From the NCBI GenBank assembly GCA_934899185.1, contig CAKXYI010000010.1, forward strand, positions 15,018-79,017: DNA of 64,000 nucleotides, in the 5' to 3' direction. Every line of letters starts with the position of its first letter. The first letter of the stretch is position 1. This stretch comes from an uncultured Lachnospiraceae bacterium (GTDB taxonomy: Bacteria; Bacillota; Clostridia; Lachnospirales; Lachnospiraceae). The notes beneath the pieces are model-generated. The model saw only the letters and a list, made by a program, of their open reading frames with translations, did not search any database and had not been told where the DNA came from. Positions 15,397 to 25,794 of the stretch are shown here, piece after piece. The position numbers and the translations under genes are program-made.

Positions 15397-17535
15397 TTAC
15401 ATCATTTCCGTATCTTCCAGACGCTTTTCCATGTAATGGTTGAGCCCCTCGAATGGAATACGGATCAAAAGTCCGATGACAAGACCTACACCTAAGAAGG
15501 TCAGTAACTTGAGCAGATAAACTACAATATCCGCTTCGTATAATCCACAGATACATTCACGCATAGCATTGATCGCGTATGGGAATGGGAAGAAGATATA
15601 TACCTTCTGGAAAAATTCCGGCAAAAGTTCAATCGGATAGGTTCCGCTACTTCCGGCAATCTGCAGCACCAGAATAACAACGGCAATGGCTTTACCCACA
15701 TCACCAAAGGAGTAGACCAGTGCATAGATCAAAAGGGTAAAGGTCAGACTCGTCAGTGCGCCGACCACCCAGAATAAAAGCGGGTGAACACACTGGATCT
15801 TCAAGATGAAAAGATCACCCAATACCGTGATCAGGGTCTGTACCTGCCCCATAGCGATAAAGAACATGCCTCTTCCAAAGAAAAGTTGTGTCGGTGTCGC
15901 ATCCGGGTATTTTGATTTTGATACTTTTACTTTGACAATGGCTACCATGATAATAACACCTACCCATACGGACAAGACCGTATAGAACGGTGCCACGGCG
16001 GAACCATAGTTCTCGATCGGATATACAGCAACGGACTCGATCTCTACCGGCTCAGAGAAAAACTCGCCGTACATATCCGGATCACCGGTCAGCGTATCTA
16101 CCAGTGCCTGAACACGCTCGTCATCTTCAACACTCTTTGCCTTGTCGATCGCCTTGGTCAGTCTGGTGCTGATCTTGGATAAGGCTTCTTTTGTCTTTTC
16201 CAGACTCTTATCCGAAGTAGAAATGGTCGTCTGCAAGGAACCAAAGACATTTCCCATGGAGTTGAGCACGCCGCTCATATTGTTCATTACCGTACTTGCA
16301 TTGCCAATCACGTCCTCTAAGTTATCCACGCAGGTATTGAGCTGCGGCACCAACTGGTTGTTGATCGTATTTCTGGTCGATGTGATATTTGAGATCGCCT
16401 TGTCAATATCAGAGATCATGGTCGCCTCGGCATCCTTGATCTGCTGGGCAGTCGAATCGTACTGTCCGTCCAGATCTGCCTGCTCCAGTATCTTTTCTAG
16501 GGCATCCACGGCATCGGATAACTGTTGCAAGGTATTGACAATGTCCGTATTTCCGTTTTCATCTGCAATAGACTGACTGATGGCGTTGATATCCTTATTT
16601 AACTGGTCGGTATCTTTTAAGGTCTGCTTACAGGCATCTGCCATCTGGTCAACGTCGCCGCTGATCTGCGCCTGCTTTAACTGATTTTCCATGTTGTTTA
16701 ACATGGTAAGCATAGTATCTACGGTCAGATTCATCTGATCTTTGTAGGTATTTAAGGTATTTTGGCTCTGCTGGATGGATCCATTTGCCTCAGACAGGCT
16801 TCCTGCGGAAGACTTGGTCTTGCCCTCCAGATCACTCACATCATCTGTGGCATTTGCAATATTAGAGGATAATACCGCATTCCCGCTGATAACCTTGTCA
16901 ATGGTATCCTGATAATCGATCAGATTGTCATTCAACTTTTCTAACTTCTCAATAAAGGCATCCACACCGCCTTCTTCCTCGATATCGTTATACATATCAT
17001 TGACATCTTCAAAGATGGTCTTGGTCATGACCTTGATAAACTCTTCGTTGATGTTGCTCTGCACGGTCGTAACAATGGTATCCGAAATCTTATTCGCTAC
17101 CGGGTTCTTTTTTTGATTCTGATAAAAGATCAGGGTAGGTTCCTCGGTTGTGTTTACAAACATATTATACATATTGTATGTAAAATCTTTTTGCACAACG
17201 AGTGCTGCATAGTATTTACCGGATTCCACACCTGCGATGGCTTCGTCAGCAGAATCCACGAACTGCCAGTCGACCTTATCATTGTCTGCCAATTCATCCA
17301 TGATGTCTTCACCGGTATTCTTGAACTCTCCATCGTCATCCGTGTAACCCTGATCCAAATTGACAGCCGCTAACTGTAGATTACCGGTATTGCCATATGG
17401 ATCCCAGTTGGAATAAATATTGAACCATGCATAGAGTGCTGGTAAAAAACATACACCAATGGCGATAATCAGGGCAAACAGATTTTTTGCCAGATTTTTC
17501 ACATCTGTAAAAAAGATTTGTTTGATCGTCTTCAT
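15397..17535 (-). CDS. YhgE/Pip family membrane protein (second copy)
   Basis: 712 aa. The layout is the same as in the gene at 12722: an N-terminal helix, [17 protein letters not shown] at residues ~33-49, a long helical ectodomain rich in asparagine, aspartate and threonine, and a C-terminal multi-helix region containing [30 protein letters not shown], the counterpart of FGNVGEALAVVLMVIQVAGSGGTFPVEVLP in the other copy. The ectodomains differ much more than the membrane parts, which suggests an old duplication and possibly a heteromeric complex. It overlaps the GIY-YIG gene upstream by four bases. Confidence 0.87.
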   Translation of the reverse strand: MKTIKQIFFTDVKNLAKNLFALIIAIGVCFLPALYAWFNIYSNWDPYGNTGNLQLAAVNLDQGYTDDDGEFKNTGEDIMDELADNDKVDWQFVDSADEAIAGVESGKYYAALVVQKDFTYNMYNMFVNTTEEPTLIFYQNQKKNPVANKISDTIVTTVQSNINEEFIKVMTKTIFEDVNDMYNDIEEEGGVDAFIEKLEKLNDNLIDYQDTIDKVISGNAVLSSNIANATDDVSDLEGKTKSSAGSLSEANGSIQQSQNTLNTYKDQMNLTVDTMLTMLNNMENQLKQAQISGDVDQMADACKQTLKDTDQLNKDINAISQSIADENGNTDIVNTLQQLSDAVDALEKILEQADLDGQYDSTAQQIKDAEATMISDIDKAISNITSTRNTINNQLVPQLNTCVDNLEDVIGNASTVMNNMSGVLNSMGNVFGSLQTTISTSDKSLEKTKEALSKISTRLTKAIDKAKSVEDDERVQALVDTLTGDPDMYGEFFSEPVEIESVAVYPIENYGSAVAPFYTVLSVWVGVIIMVAIVKVKVSKSKYPDATPTQLFFGRGMFFIAMGQVQTLITVLGDLFILKIQCVHPLLFWVVGALTSLTFTLLIYALVYSFGDVGKAIAVVILVLQIAGSSGTYPIELLPEFFQKVYIFFPFPYAINAMRECICGLYEADIVVYLLKLLTFLGVGLVIGLLIRIPFEGLNHYMEKRLEDTEMM

Positions 17536-17810
17536 GCCTTTATCCCTTTCGTATTTGTCTGATTCTTGATCAATTCTATTTTCTGCCTTCGCGTTAATTT
17601 TTTGATCGTCGCTTCCCGGCGCATTGCTTCTTCCTTTGTGGCATATTCCTCGTGGTAAACCATTTCCACCGGGAGACGCGCTTTTGTATATTTGGCACCC
17701 TTGCCCGCATTATGCGTTTGCAGGCGCTTTGCCAGATCGGTCGTATAGCCGGTGTAGAGTGAATCATCGCTACACCGGAGTATGTAAGTAAAGTGCTTTT
17801 TATCAGTCAT
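17532..17810 (-). CDS. GIY-YIG nuclease-domain protein (UPF0213/YhbQ type)
   Basis: 92 aa, almost entirely one GIY-YIG domain: the motif [26 protein letters not shown] (residues ~8-33), then [20 protein letters not shown] and a C-terminal [12 protein letters not shown]. Stand-alone members of this family are common and often lack a known target; structure-specific DNA cleavage has been proposed. The ATG at 17810 overlaps the end of the GGDEF gene by eight bases, and AGAGG lies upstream within that gene. The stop overlaps the start of the YhgE/Pip gene, so it is embedded in the same unit. Confidence 0.88.
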   Translation of the reverse strand: MTDKKHFTYILRCSDDSLYTGYTTDLAKRLQTHNAGKGAKYTKARLPVEMVYHEEYATKEEAMRREATIKKLTRRQKIELIKNQTNTKGIKA

Positions 17811-19452
17811 GATTGGCAAACCTCTCTACATCTCCCAGATGTCCTAGTCGGATGCTGTTTCTGGAGACCTTCTTTACCTGATAGAGGAGTTCATCTGCTG
17901 CATGCAGATAGTCCCAGACCTTGTTACCCTCTACGGGAATGCCCCAACAGATGCCCTGTGAAATGGTCAGGACCTCTGCCGCCTTGGAATATTTGTGCTC
18001 GATCGCCTGACGCAGGATCATCTGCTTTAGATGTTCTGCCCACTGGTAGGTCTCTTCCTCTGACATACCGAAGTAAATGAGGACAAACTCATCCCCTCCG
18101 TATCGGGAACAGAAAACTTCCCCCTGATGTTGCATCTGCATGATCATACGGGATACCATCTTCAGAGCCTCGTCTCCTGCCTGATGTCCGTAATTATCAT
18201 TGTATTCTTTGAAATAATCGATATCTAAAATCTCAATGCCAAGCGGTGTCTGATGTTCACGGGCACGGATAAAGGCATCTTCCCCATATTCATTTAATCT
18301 GTATCGGTTGTAAAGTCCTGTCAAAGGATCTGTCTCCGACTTACGGTGGAGAGCGATATTTTCCTGCTCCACTTCCCAGTTGATCTGCGCCAGATTATTG
18401 AGGGAATTGCGCATATTGATCATACTCGCCACCATGACGCTGTTTTCCTTTTCCATCTCCTCAGACAATTCATAATAGGTCACGGTCGCCTTCTGGAAAT
18501 TGTCCTGTTCCTCCACGGCTTTATAATAGCGGATCAGAAGCGTCAGCAATTTTTTCTCCAGATTGCGGATATTGGTCTGTCTGGTCAGTTCCTCGACGAT
18601 AAAATAGCAATCCTTAAAGTCCTCATAACGCTTGCCATCCAAAAGCATGCGCATATACTCATAGAGATCATCGTAGACATCCATGATCGGCACTTCTTTT
18701 TTCAGATAGTTGCCGATACACCCAATCTCACGCAATAAGGCGTCTTCCTGTCCTCTTTCATAATAAAAGCGCGCCTGAAAACATGACACGACAAGCCCAT
18801 CCACATTTTGCAGATATGGCTTGCACTCCTTTTCAATCCTGTCATTGTAACGCTCTGCCATCGCAAGCATTTCCTGATCGGATTCCTCCTTGCCCATGCA
18901 AAGATATGCCTTGGCAATATTGAGATATGCCGCCGTCAGGTGCTCTATGTAACCGGGCATGGTCGGATTCACGATAATATAGTGATAGCCGCTCTCCAGG
19001 TGGTCGAGCGCCTTTTGATACTCATGGATATTCAGATACAGGGAACCGATATTCATATGTACGATCCATTCCAGATTCGGCAGTCCATATTTTTCACAAT
19101 AGGAAAGTGCCTTTAAGTAATAATCCATGGCATAAGGCGCGTTGCCGCGATTCAAGGACATAATGCCCAGCATATTGTTTGCCATCACGACATAGCCCCA
19201 CTCCCCGATCTTTTCCATAGAAGGAAGACAGGCTATCATCTGGATATAAAAGTTTCTGGTGTCATTCATTAAATAATAGGTCTCGCCCCTGGAAAAGCAG
19301 GCAAAACCTATCAATGCATCGTCGTGTATCTCACGTCCGTATTCTTCAATCTTATCGCAGTTCTCCATAAGACGCTTAGGGTCTCTGCCCCGGTCAGACT
19401 GAATTTCTTTTATCCAATTTTGAACCTCTTGCATATAAAGACTGATATTCAT
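17803..19452 (-). CDS. Diguanylate cyclase with N-terminal TPR-like repeats
   Basis: 549 aa. Residues ~1-330 are helical repeats of TPR type (for example [20 protein letters not shown] and [18 protein letters not shown]), a coiled segment follows, and residues ~375-540 are a GGDEF domain with [29 protein letters not shown] and [15 protein letters not shown]. The intact GGDEF signature predicts synthesis of cyclic di-GMP. The product-inhibition RxxD site expected seven residues before the SR of the signature is QGEV here, so feedback inhibition is probably absent. No membrane helix is seen. The ribosome site is weak; a Met six codons later could also be used. Confidence 0.9.
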   Translation of the reverse strand: MNISLYMQEVQNWIKEIQSDRGRDPKRLMENCDKIEEYGREIHDDALIGFACFSRGETYYLMNDTRNFYIQMIACLPSMEKIGEWGYVVMANNMLGIMSLNRGNAPYAMDYYLKALSYCEKYGLPNLEWIVHMNIGSLYLNIHEYQKALDHLESGYHYIIVNPTMPGYIEHLTAAYLNIAKAYLCMGKEESDQEMLAMAERYNDRIEKECKPYLQNVDGLVVSCFQARFYYERGQEDALLREIGCIGNYLKKEVPIMDVYDDLYEYMRMLLDGKRYEDFKDCYFIVEELTRQTNIRNLEKKLLTLLIRYYKAVEEQDNFQKATVTYYELSEEMEKENSVMVASMINMRNSLNNLAQINWEVEQENIALHRKSETDPLTGLYNRYRLNEYGEDAFIRAREHQTPLGIEILDIDYFKEYNDNYGHQAGDEALKMVSRMIMQMQHQGEVFCSRYGGDEFVLIYFGMSEEETYQWAEHLKQMILRQAIEHKYSKAAEVLTISQGICWGIPVEGNKVWDYLHAADELLYQVKKVSRNSIRLGHLGDVERFANHD

Positions 19453-19501
19453 ACGCCCATTATAAACCTGTCATTTTGAAAAATCTATTACCGAATTTTT
19501 C

Positions 19502-20239
19502 TTATTGTTGCAAAAAATCCTGCGGATTTACGGGATTTCCATCCTTTCGCAACTCAAAATACAGGTTTGCTCCTTCTTCTGAATAATATTTTGATGGCTG
19601 GCTGATATATCCTATGCACTGACCTGCTGCTACATACTCGCCTGTTGCAACCGGAATCTCCTTCAATTGCCCATAGACAGCCTCGTAACCATCGCCCAAG
19701 TCCATTGTTACCGTCGTTCCCGTTTTTGCATCATTTAAGATGGATGTGATCTTTCCCGCACAGGCGCTGACGACTTCGTCATTGACCTCTGCTCCAATAA
19801 TCAGTGCCGGGTTGCACTGGTATTGCTGTAATGTCTTAAAATACACCGTCTGCTCCATGCTGTAGTCGATCAATACCTTGCCATCGACCGGCCAGGTCAA
19901 CTCGTCCGGGAAATGTAAGGTAATCGCGGATGTCTCTGCTACCTGTTCTATCACACTCTGTTCGGCTGTCTGCTGGGAGTCCTTTTCTGCAAGGCCAGCC
20001 TCGTAACGCTCCTTTTGCAGGGCTTCCATATCCACGGTTGAGGTCTTTGGCTCTATCGTACCGGATACCGACTGGCTTTCTTCCTCCGCAAGACTTTCCT
20101 GCTTTGCCTCCTGCTGCTGCATGACATTCTTCTGATAAAAATACATCAGCGTGAATCCAACCGTGGCAATAATCAGCATAATTCCCGCTATCTGATAGGA
20201 TAAACGGTGATTTTTTATATATTCACTCTGTCTCTTCAT
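19502..20239 (-). CDS. SpoIIQ-like M23/LytM-domain membrane protein, probably inactive as a peptidase
   Basis: 245 aa: short cytoplasmic start, one membrane helix (IAGIMLIIATVGFTLMYFY, residues ~18-36), a glutamine/glutamate-rich linker, then a LytM fold from ~112 (FPDELTWPVDGKVLIDYS) to the end (YFELRKDGNPVNPQDFL). The three catalytic motifs of M23 enzymes are lost: the HxxxD histidine is tyrosine (DYSMEQ), the HxH region is YGQLKE, and the last histidine is replaced in NLYFELRKDG. It therefore probably serves a structural role, as SpoIIQ does in the engulfment channel. Ribosome site AGGAGG. It follows ksgA on the same strand after about 50 bp. Confidence 0.8.
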   Translation of the reverse strand: MKRQSEYIKNHRLSYQIAGIMLIIATVGFTLMYFYQKNVMQQQEAKQESLAEEESQSVSGTIEPKTSTVDMEALQKERYEAGLAEKDSQQTAEQSVIEQVAETSAITLHFPDELTWPVDGKVLIDYSMEQTVYFKTLQQYQCNPALIIGAEVNDEVVSACAGKITSILNDAKTGTTVTMDLGDGYEAVYGQLKEIPVATGEYVAAGQCIGYISQPSKYYSEEGANLYFELRKDGNPVNPQDFLQQ

Positions 20240-20288
20240 TCCACTACCTCCTACTCATAGGATGGCTGAAATGAAAATTTTTATACGA

Positions 20289-21158
20289 TCAATGTACTTT
20301 CTTTTTTAAGGCTTCGCTCAGACGCGCAAACTCTTCTAAAGAAAGGGTCTCGCCACGCACAGAAGCCGGATAGCCCAGTTCCTCGATGGTCGCGATAATG
20401 TCTTCCTTGGCGACCGGAATAGTCGGCGCATTGTTGAGTCCGTTTGCCAGCGTCTTTCGTCTCTGGTTAAAGGATGCGCGGATCACCCGGAACAAAAATC
20501 CCTCATCCGTGATCTCAACCGGCGGCTTTTCGTGACAGGTCAGGCGGATCACGGAACTTGCGACCTTTGGCTGTGGTACAAAACAGGTCGGTGGCACGAC
20601 ACAGACGACCTCCGGCTTTGCAAAATACTGTACTGCCAAAGAAAGCGCACCGTAATCCTTAGTGCCCGGTCCTACCTGCATGCGATCGGCAACTTCCTTT
20701 TGTACCATAATGGTAATGGATGCCAGCGGCACATGGCTCTCAAACAAACCCATAATGATCGGCGTCGTAATGTAATATGGCAGATTTGCCACAACCTTGA
20801 TCGGCTTTCCGCCATTTTTTTCTCTGGCAAGGGATGCAATGTCCACTTTGAGGATATCCTCATTTAAAACAGTTACATTGTCGTATTCCTTTAAGGTATC
20901 GTCCAAGACCGGCAAAAGATTGGTGTCGATCTCGACTGCCACGACCTCTCTGGCGGCTTCGCACAGATACTGGGTCATGGTACCGATACCCGGTCCGATC
21001 TCTAAGACAAAATCGTCCTTTGTGATCTTGGCTGCATCAATGATCTTTTCCAGAATATGTGTATCGATCAAAAAGTTCTGCCCATATTTTTTTTGAAAAC
21101 GGAAGCCGTGTTTTTCCAAGACTGCCATCGTATAGGCTGGATTTCCTAAATATGCCAT
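20289..21158 (-). CDS. rsmA: 16S rRNA (adenine1518/1519-N6)-dimethyltransferase
   Basis: Also called KsgA. It dimethylates two adjacent adenines at the 3' end of 16S rRNA during small-subunit assembly. 289 aa with QNFLIDTHILEKI near residue 28, the SAM-binding loop VLEIGPGIGTMTQYL at ~50-64, the catalytic NLPYYITTPI at ~125, and a C-terminal RASFNQRRKTLANGL. It is 15 bp downstream of tatD; the order metG, tatD, ksgA is widely conserved in Firmicutes. Ribosome site AGGAG. Confidence 0.97.
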   Translation of the reverse strand: MAYLGNPAYTMAVLEKHGFRFQKKYGQNFLIDTHILEKIIDAAKITKDDFVLEIGPGIGTMTQYLCEAAREVVAVEIDTNLLPVLDDTLKEYDNVTVLNEDILKVDIASLAREKNGGKPIKVVANLPYYITTPIIMGLFESHVPLASITIMVQKEVADRMQVGPGTKDYGALSLAVQYFAKPEVVCVVPPTCFVPQPKVASSVIRLTCHEKPPVEITDEGFLFRVIRASFNQRRKTLANGLNNAPTIPVAKEDIIATIEELGYPASVRGETLSLEEFARLSEALKKKVH

Positions 21159-21173
21159 AGTAACTCCTAATTT

Positions 21174-21962
21174 CTATTGTAATAGACCATACATTTTTCT
21201 TGCATTGATCTCTGTCTGCTTTTCTACTTCTTTCGGCAAAATGCCGCGGATGGCTGCGATCTTATCGATCACATAGCGGATCTGCGATGAATCGTTGCGC
21301 TTGCCACGGTTTGGCTCCGGGCAAAGATAAGGACTGTCCGTCTCCACCAGAATACGATCAAGCGGGATCTCCTTTGCCGTCTCAACCAATTTTTTGGCAT
21401 TTTTAAAGGTAACAACTCCGCCAATCCCAATGTAATATCCCATAGCAACGTATTCCTTTGCCATTTCCGGCGAATAGGAATAACAATGGATGACACCCGG
21501 GTGCTTGATTCCCGGATGGAATTTTCCAAATTCCCGCAAGACCTCCATGGTATCTTCCGCTGCATCTCTGGAATGGATGATAAAAGGCTTTCCAACCTCT
21601 ACTGCCAGATCCAACTGCCGGCGGAACCAGTATTTCTGTGTATCTTTGTAGGCATGTCCCTCCTTGCGGAAATAATCAAGCCCGATCTCTCCGATGGCAA
21701 GAACCTTTGAATCCTGCGCCATCTGCCGGAGGCGGTCGATACAAGCCGCATCCATAGACTCCACTTCGTCCGGGTGCACACCAACGGCTGCATAGATATA
21801 ATCATAGGACTGTGCCAATGCGACGCTGGATGCAGAAGAATCCATATCTGCTCCCACATTGACAACGATACCTACATTTTGGGATGGGAGCGCCCACAAA
21901 AGGTCTTCCCGATCACCATCAAATTGTCTGTCATCATAATGTGCATGACTTTCAAATATCAT
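21174..21962 (-). CDS. tatD: TatD family metal-dependent DNase
   Basis: 262-aa TIM-barrel hydrolase. The metal ligands are visible: ESHAHYDD at residue ~4, IGEIGLDY at ~92, IIHSRDAAEDT at ~128, VIHCYSYS at ~155 and LVETDSPY at ~205. Members degrade DNA 3' to 5' or remove damaged ends. It lies between metG and ksgA, the common arrangement. A 10-bp inverted repeat at 22003-22031 separates it from metG but has no U-tract. Confidence 0.95.
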   Translation of the reverse strand: MIFESHAHYDDRQFDGDREDLLWALPSQNVGIVVNVGADMDSSASSVALAQSYDYIYAAVGVHPDEVESMDAACIDRLRQMAQDSKVLAIGEIGLDYFRKEGHAYKDTQKYWFRRQLDLAVEVGKPFIIHSRDAAEDTMEVLREFGKFHPGIKHPGVIHCYSYSPEMAKEYVAMGYYIGIGGVVTFKNAKKLVETAKEIPLDRILVETDSPYLCPEPNRGKRNDSSQIRYVIDKIAAIRGILPKEVEKQTEINARKMYGLLQ

Positions 21963-22002
21963 CTTTTTCTCTCTTTATTTAAAGTAATCTTATAGACACT
22001 TG

Positions 22003-22031
22003 CAGGGTCAGACCAATCCGATCTGACCCTG
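22003..22031. repeat. Perfect 10-bp inverted repeat between metG and tatD
   Basis: CAGGGTCAGA and TCTGACCCTG flank a nine-base loop. Neither strand has a T-run after it, so it is unlikely to be a simple terminator; it could stabilise the metG mRNA end or mark a processing site. Confidence 0.6.
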
Positions 22032-22053
22032 AAGTTATAATTATAGTGTTTGA

Positions 22054-24021
22054 TTAACAGATCTCTGCGCCTGCCGGCATGTCTTTTTCCGGTGTCATAA
22101 GTGACAGATTGCCCTCTGCGTCCTCTGCACAAAGCAACATTCCCTCGGAAAGTACACCTGCCAGTTTGGCTGGCTTTAAGTTCACGAGAACCATGACCTT
22201 TTTGCCGACCATCTCCTCGGCACTATAGTATTTCTTGATGCCGGACACGATCTGCTTAGTCTGGCTGCCGATGCGGACCTGTGAGCAAAGCAACTTCTTG
22301 GACTTTGGCACTTCCTCACACTTGATGATCTCGCCTACCTGGAACTGCATCTTGGTAAAATCGTCAAACCCGATCTCATCCTTTGGCTCAATATCGATGA
22401 CATCTGCATCTTCTTCCGGCTCCTCCTGCGGTGCTGCAACTTGCGGATGGAGTTCAGTGACCTTTGTCATGACCTCGCCCAGATCCAATCTTGCAAAAAG
22501 GATCTCCGGTGCATCTGTCACCTTGGTACCACTGACATAGTGACCAAAGGTGGAAAGTTCCTCGTATGGGACTTCCTTTGCATTTAACTGGGTCAGGATG
22601 CGGTCGGTTGTCTCCGGCATAAAACTTTTGAGCAGGGTAGCACCGATGGAAATACTCTCTACCAAGTTGTAGAGAACGGTTGCCAGACGATCCTGCTTGG
22701 TCTCATCCTTGGCAAGTGCCCATGGCATTGTCTCGTCGATATACTTGTTGCAGCGCTTGAAAAGTGCGAAAACTTCTGTGATGGCATCTGCCACACGAAG
22801 ATCTTCCATCTTGGCTTCCACGCGGGAAACGGTAGAAGTAACGACTGCCTTGAGTTCATCATCTACCGGCTCATTTACACCCTTGTCACAAACAAGACCG
22901 TCAAAATATTTATTGCTCATGGAAATGGTACGGTTTACCAGATTTCCAAGTGTATTTGCAAGGTCAGAGTTCATACGCTCAACCAGAAGTTCCCATGAAA
23001 TAATACCGTCATTGTCATATGGCATCTCATGCAGGACAAAGTAACGTACGGCATCTACCCCAAAGAAGTCTACAAGTTCATCTGCATAAAGCACATTTCC
23101 CTTAGACTTGCTCATCTTGCCATCGCTCTGGATCAGCCATGGATGACCAAATACCTGCTTTGGAAGCGGCAAATCAAGTGCCATCAAAAAGATCGGCCAA
23201 TAAATGGTATGGAAGCGGATGATATCCTTACCGATCAGATGCAGGTCTGCCGGCCAGTTCTTTTTGAAAAGATCAGAAGAATTGCCGTCGCAGTCATAAC
23301 CGATACCGGTGATATAGTTGGTAAGGGCATCTAACCATACATAGGTAACATGCTTTGGATCAAAATCTACCGGAATACCCCAACTGAAGGATGTACGGGA
23401 TACACAAAGATCCTGCAATCCCGGCAAGAGGAAGTTGTTCATCATCTCATTCTTGCGGGATACCGGCTGAATAAACTCCGGATGCGTATTGATATGCTCG
23501 ATCAGACGATCTGCATACTTGCTCATCTTGAAGAAATAGGCTTCTTCCTTCGCCGGCTGTACCGGTCTGCCACAGTCCGGACAGCAGCCATTTTCATCCA
23601 ACTGCGATTCTGTCCAGAAAGACTCACATGGGGTACAATACAAGCCTTCATAGGCACCCTTGTAGATATCACCCTGATCGTATAACTTCTTGAAGATCTT
23701 CTTTACCTGCTTCTCGTGATCCTCATCCGTGGTACGGATGAACTTGTCATAAGAAGTATTCATCAGATCCCAGATACGCTTGATCTCTGTAGATACATTA
23801 TCTACAAATTCCTTTGGTGTGATACCGGCTTCTTTTGCCTTTAACTCGATCTTCTGTCCGTGCTCATCTGATCCTGTCTGGAAAAATACATCATATCCTT
23901 CCTGTCTTTTAAAACGAGCAATACTATCCGCCAAGATGATCTCATAGGTATTGCCGATATGCGGCTTGCCTGAGGTATATGCAATGGCGGTAGTAATGTA
24001 ATACTTTCCTTTGTTTGACAT
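22054..24021 (-). CDS. metG: Methionyl-tRNA synthetase with C-terminal tRNA-binding domain
   Basis: Charges tRNA-Met. 655 aa. The HIGH motif is KPHIGNTY near residue 19. Two cysteine pairs (CTPC near 130 and CCPDC near 147) form the zinc knuckle. The KMSKS motif is DGKMSKSKGN near 300. Residues ~550-655 are the tRNA-binding (Trbp111-like) module, FQVGEIIKCEEVPKSKKL, typical of the long bacterial form. It lies 15 bp downstream of the zinc-ribbon gene and is transcribed with it. Confidence 0.97.
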   Translation of the reverse strand: MSNKGKYYITTAIAYTSGKPHIGNTYEIILADSIARFKRQEGYDVFFQTGSDEHGQKIELKAKEAGITPKEFVDNVSTEIKRIWDLMNTSYDKFIRTTDEDHEKQVKKIFKKLYDQGDIYKGAYEGLYCTPCESFWTESQLDENGCCPDCGRPVQPAKEEAYFFKMSKYADRLIEHINTHPEFIQPVSRKNEMMNNFLLPGLQDLCVSRTSFSWGIPVDFDPKHVTYVWLDALTNYITGIGYDCDGNSSDLFKKNWPADLHLIGKDIIRFHTIYWPIFLMALDLPLPKQVFGHPWLIQSDGKMSKSKGNVLYADELVDFFGVDAVRYFVLHEMPYDNDGIISWELLVERMNSDLANTLGNLVNRTISMSNKYFDGLVCDKGVNEPVDDELKAVVTSTVSRVEAKMEDLRVADAITEVFALFKRCNKYIDETMPWALAKDETKQDRLATVLYNLVESISIGATLLKSFMPETTDRILTQLNAKEVPYEELSTFGHYVSGTKVTDAPEILFARLDLGEVMTKVTELHPQVAAPQEEPEEDADVIDIEPKDEIGFDDFTKMQFQVGEIIKCEEVPKSKKLLCSQVRIGSQTKQIVSGIKKYYSAEEMVGKKVMVLVNLKPAKLAGVLSEGMLLCAEDAEGNLSLMTPEKDMPAGAEIC

Positions 24022-24036
24022 TTTAACTTCTAACTC

Positions 24037-24501
24037 CTACTCTTCATCTTCTTCAACGACTTCGCCGGAAACAGTCTCTACAGTCTCCTCAGCGGCTTCG
24101 TCTGTCTTTTCTTCGGTTACGACCTCATCTTCATCCTCGAAAATGTCCTCGTCCATCTTTGCGCCACACTTGCTACAGAAAGCAGCGCCACCACTTACAA
24201 CAGCACCACACTTCGGGCATGCCTTACCACCCTTGGTGTATGCGATCTGCTCTTTGATCTCCTCGATCCGCTTCTGTGCTGCCACTACTTCTTCAAAAAG
24301 TGAGGTATATGCCTCTGGTGCGGCATCTTTATTCTCCTGATAGAAGATCTTACCGATCTCCTGATACTGTTTGTTCAAAAAATCTTCCTTTGAACGCATC
24401 TCATACTGTAACTTTGCAATGTCCGTCATGCCCTTTGCTTTTTCGCCGACTTCCTGTGTTGCACTTACGATAGAATCACCTAATTTACTGAAAAAATCCA
24501 T
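24037..24501 (-). CDS. Zinc-ribbon protein of unknown function
   Basis: 154 aa. The N-terminal half is helical (MDFFSKLGDSIVSATQEVGEKAK, then a coiled-coil stretch to ~90). A zinc ribbon follows, CPKCGAVVSGGAAFCSKCGAKM (residues ~95-116), and a very acidic C-terminus of about 35 residues. Such proteins often bind the cytoplasmic face of the membrane or a partner, but no role can be assigned. It is the first gene of a unit with metG, tatD, ksgA and the LytM-like gene. Ribosome site AAAGGAGG. Confidence 0.82.
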   Translation of the reverse strand: MDFFSKLGDSIVSATQEVGEKAKGMTDIAKLQYEMRSKEDFLNKQYQEIGKIFYQENKDAAPEAYTSLFEEVVAAQKRIEEIKEQIAYTKGGKACPKCGAVVSGGAAFCSKCGAKMDEDIFEDEDEVVTEEKTDEAAEETVETVSGEVVEEDEE

Positions 24502-24554
24502 TTGTTTTTCCTCCTTTAGATAAATTTGTCAAAGTCATACTGATATATTCTGTC

Positions 24555-24584
24555 ATTATAACATTATTATAGCGCGCTTTTCAA
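24555..24584 (-). promoter_or_regulatory. Promoter of the zinc-ribbon/metG unit
   Basis: TTGAAA (24579-24584), 18 bp, TATAAT (24555-24560) on the minus strand. Confidence 0.65.
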
Positions 24585-24588
24585 CGTA

Positions 24589-25779
24589 TTATCGCAGACT
24601 GTCAAGAATTGAATGCCCGATCGTATTCTCCGGCATTGCAAGGGAAAAATTATCTGCGATTGTCGCGCCGATCACCGCAAAGGTATCTTCTTCCGGTAAA
24701 GGTCCACTGCCTTTGTGCTTCTTGGAATATGCAAGAAACGGCACCTTTTCCCTGGTATGGTCTGTCCCGGTATAGGTCGGATCATTTCCATGATCTGCCG
24801 TGATGATCAAAAGATCGTCCTCCCGGAGTACCGGGAGCAACTGACCCAGTTTCACATCAAACCGCTCGATCTCCTGTCCATAACCGATCGGATTGCGCCT
24901 GTGCCCCCAAAGAGCATCAAAATCCACCAGATTGACAAAACATAACCCGCGAAAATCGCGCTTTGCGATCTCGATGGTCTGCTCCATGCCATGCACGCTG
25001 CTCTTGGACCGGTTACTTTCCGTGATACCCTGACCGACAAAAATATCATTGATCTTGCCCACGGAGATCACGTCAAATCCTGCATCTTTCAGGCTGTTCA
25101 AAACTGTCTTTCCCGTAGGTTCCAAGGCATAATCATGTCGGTTGCTGGTACGGACAAATTGACCTTTTCTCTTTCCCACATAGGGTCTTGCGATCACACG
25201 CCCGACCCGCCACTCGTCTTTCATGGTGAGTTCTCTCGCGATCTCACAGTAGTGGTAGAGATTTTCCAGTCCCATGGTCTCCTCATTGCCACAGATCTGC
25301 AATACGGAATCTGCGGATGTGTAGACGATCAGATGGCCTTTTTTGATTTCTTCCTCACCCAGTTCGTCTAAGATCTCCGTACCGCTTGCTGCTTTGTTGC
25401 CAATAATATGGCGACCGGTACGCTCCTCCAACTCCTTGATGAGTTCCGGCGGGAAACCATGTTCTGTGAAGGTGATGAAAGGTTTCGTCGTCTCAATCCC
25501 CATCATTTCCCAATGTCCGGTCATGGTGTCCTTGCCATTGCTTTTTTCACGCAAAGGCGCATAATAGGCAAGAGGGTTTTCTACCGGATCTACTTTATCC
25601 ATCGCTTTTAGATTTGCCATACCAAGCCTCTGGAGATTGGGTATGTTAAAGGTCTCCATGCGCTCGGCAATATGGCCTAAAGTGTCCACACCAAGGTCAC
25701 CGAATTTTTCCGAATCCGGCATAGCGCCAATGCCAAGTGAATCCATGACAATAACAAAAACTCTCTGATACGTGCTCAT
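24589..25779 (-). CDS. deoB: Phosphopentomutase
   Basis: Interconverts ribose-1-phosphate and ribose-5-phosphate (and the deoxy forms), feeding nucleoside sugars into central metabolism. 396 aa, manganese-dependent, alkaline-phosphatase superfamily: [15 protein letters not shown] at the N-terminus, GHWEMMGI near residue 105, and [22 protein letters not shown] near 320. The frame also has an ATG two codons upstream; 25779 is preferred because of its spacing from AAGGA. Last gene of the cdd-udp-deoB salvage unit; no clear terminator follows. Confidence 0.96.
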   Translation of the reverse strand: MSTYQRVFVIVMDSLGIGAMPDSEKFGDLGVDTLGHIAERMETFNIPNLQRLGMANLKAMDKVDPVENPLAYYAPLREKSNGKDTMTGHWEMMGIETTKPFITFTEHGFPPELIKELEERTGRHIIGNKAASGTEILDELGEEEIKKGHLIVYTSADSVLQICGNEETMGLENLYHYCEIARELTMKDEWRVGRVIARPYVGKRKGQFVRTSNRHDYALEPTGKTVLNSLKDAGFDVISVGKINDIFVGQGITESNRSKSSVHGMEQTIEIAKRDFRGLCFVNLVDFDALWGHRRNPIGYGQEIERFDVKLGQLLPVLREDDLLIITADHGNDPTYTGTDHTREKVPFLAYSKKHKGSGPLPEEDTFAVIGATIADNFSLAMPENTIGHSILDSLR

Positions 25780-25794
25780 GGTCATTCCTTCTTT

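Noticed and set aside
12722..17535. Type VII secretion locus
   Set aside because: YhgE/Pip proteins are related to EsaA/YueB, but no EssC-type ATPase, WXG100 protein or other ESX component is present nearby.
22003..22031. Terminator between metG and tatD
   Set aside because: The stem is perfect but no T-run follows on either strand, so it is listed as an inverted repeat only.
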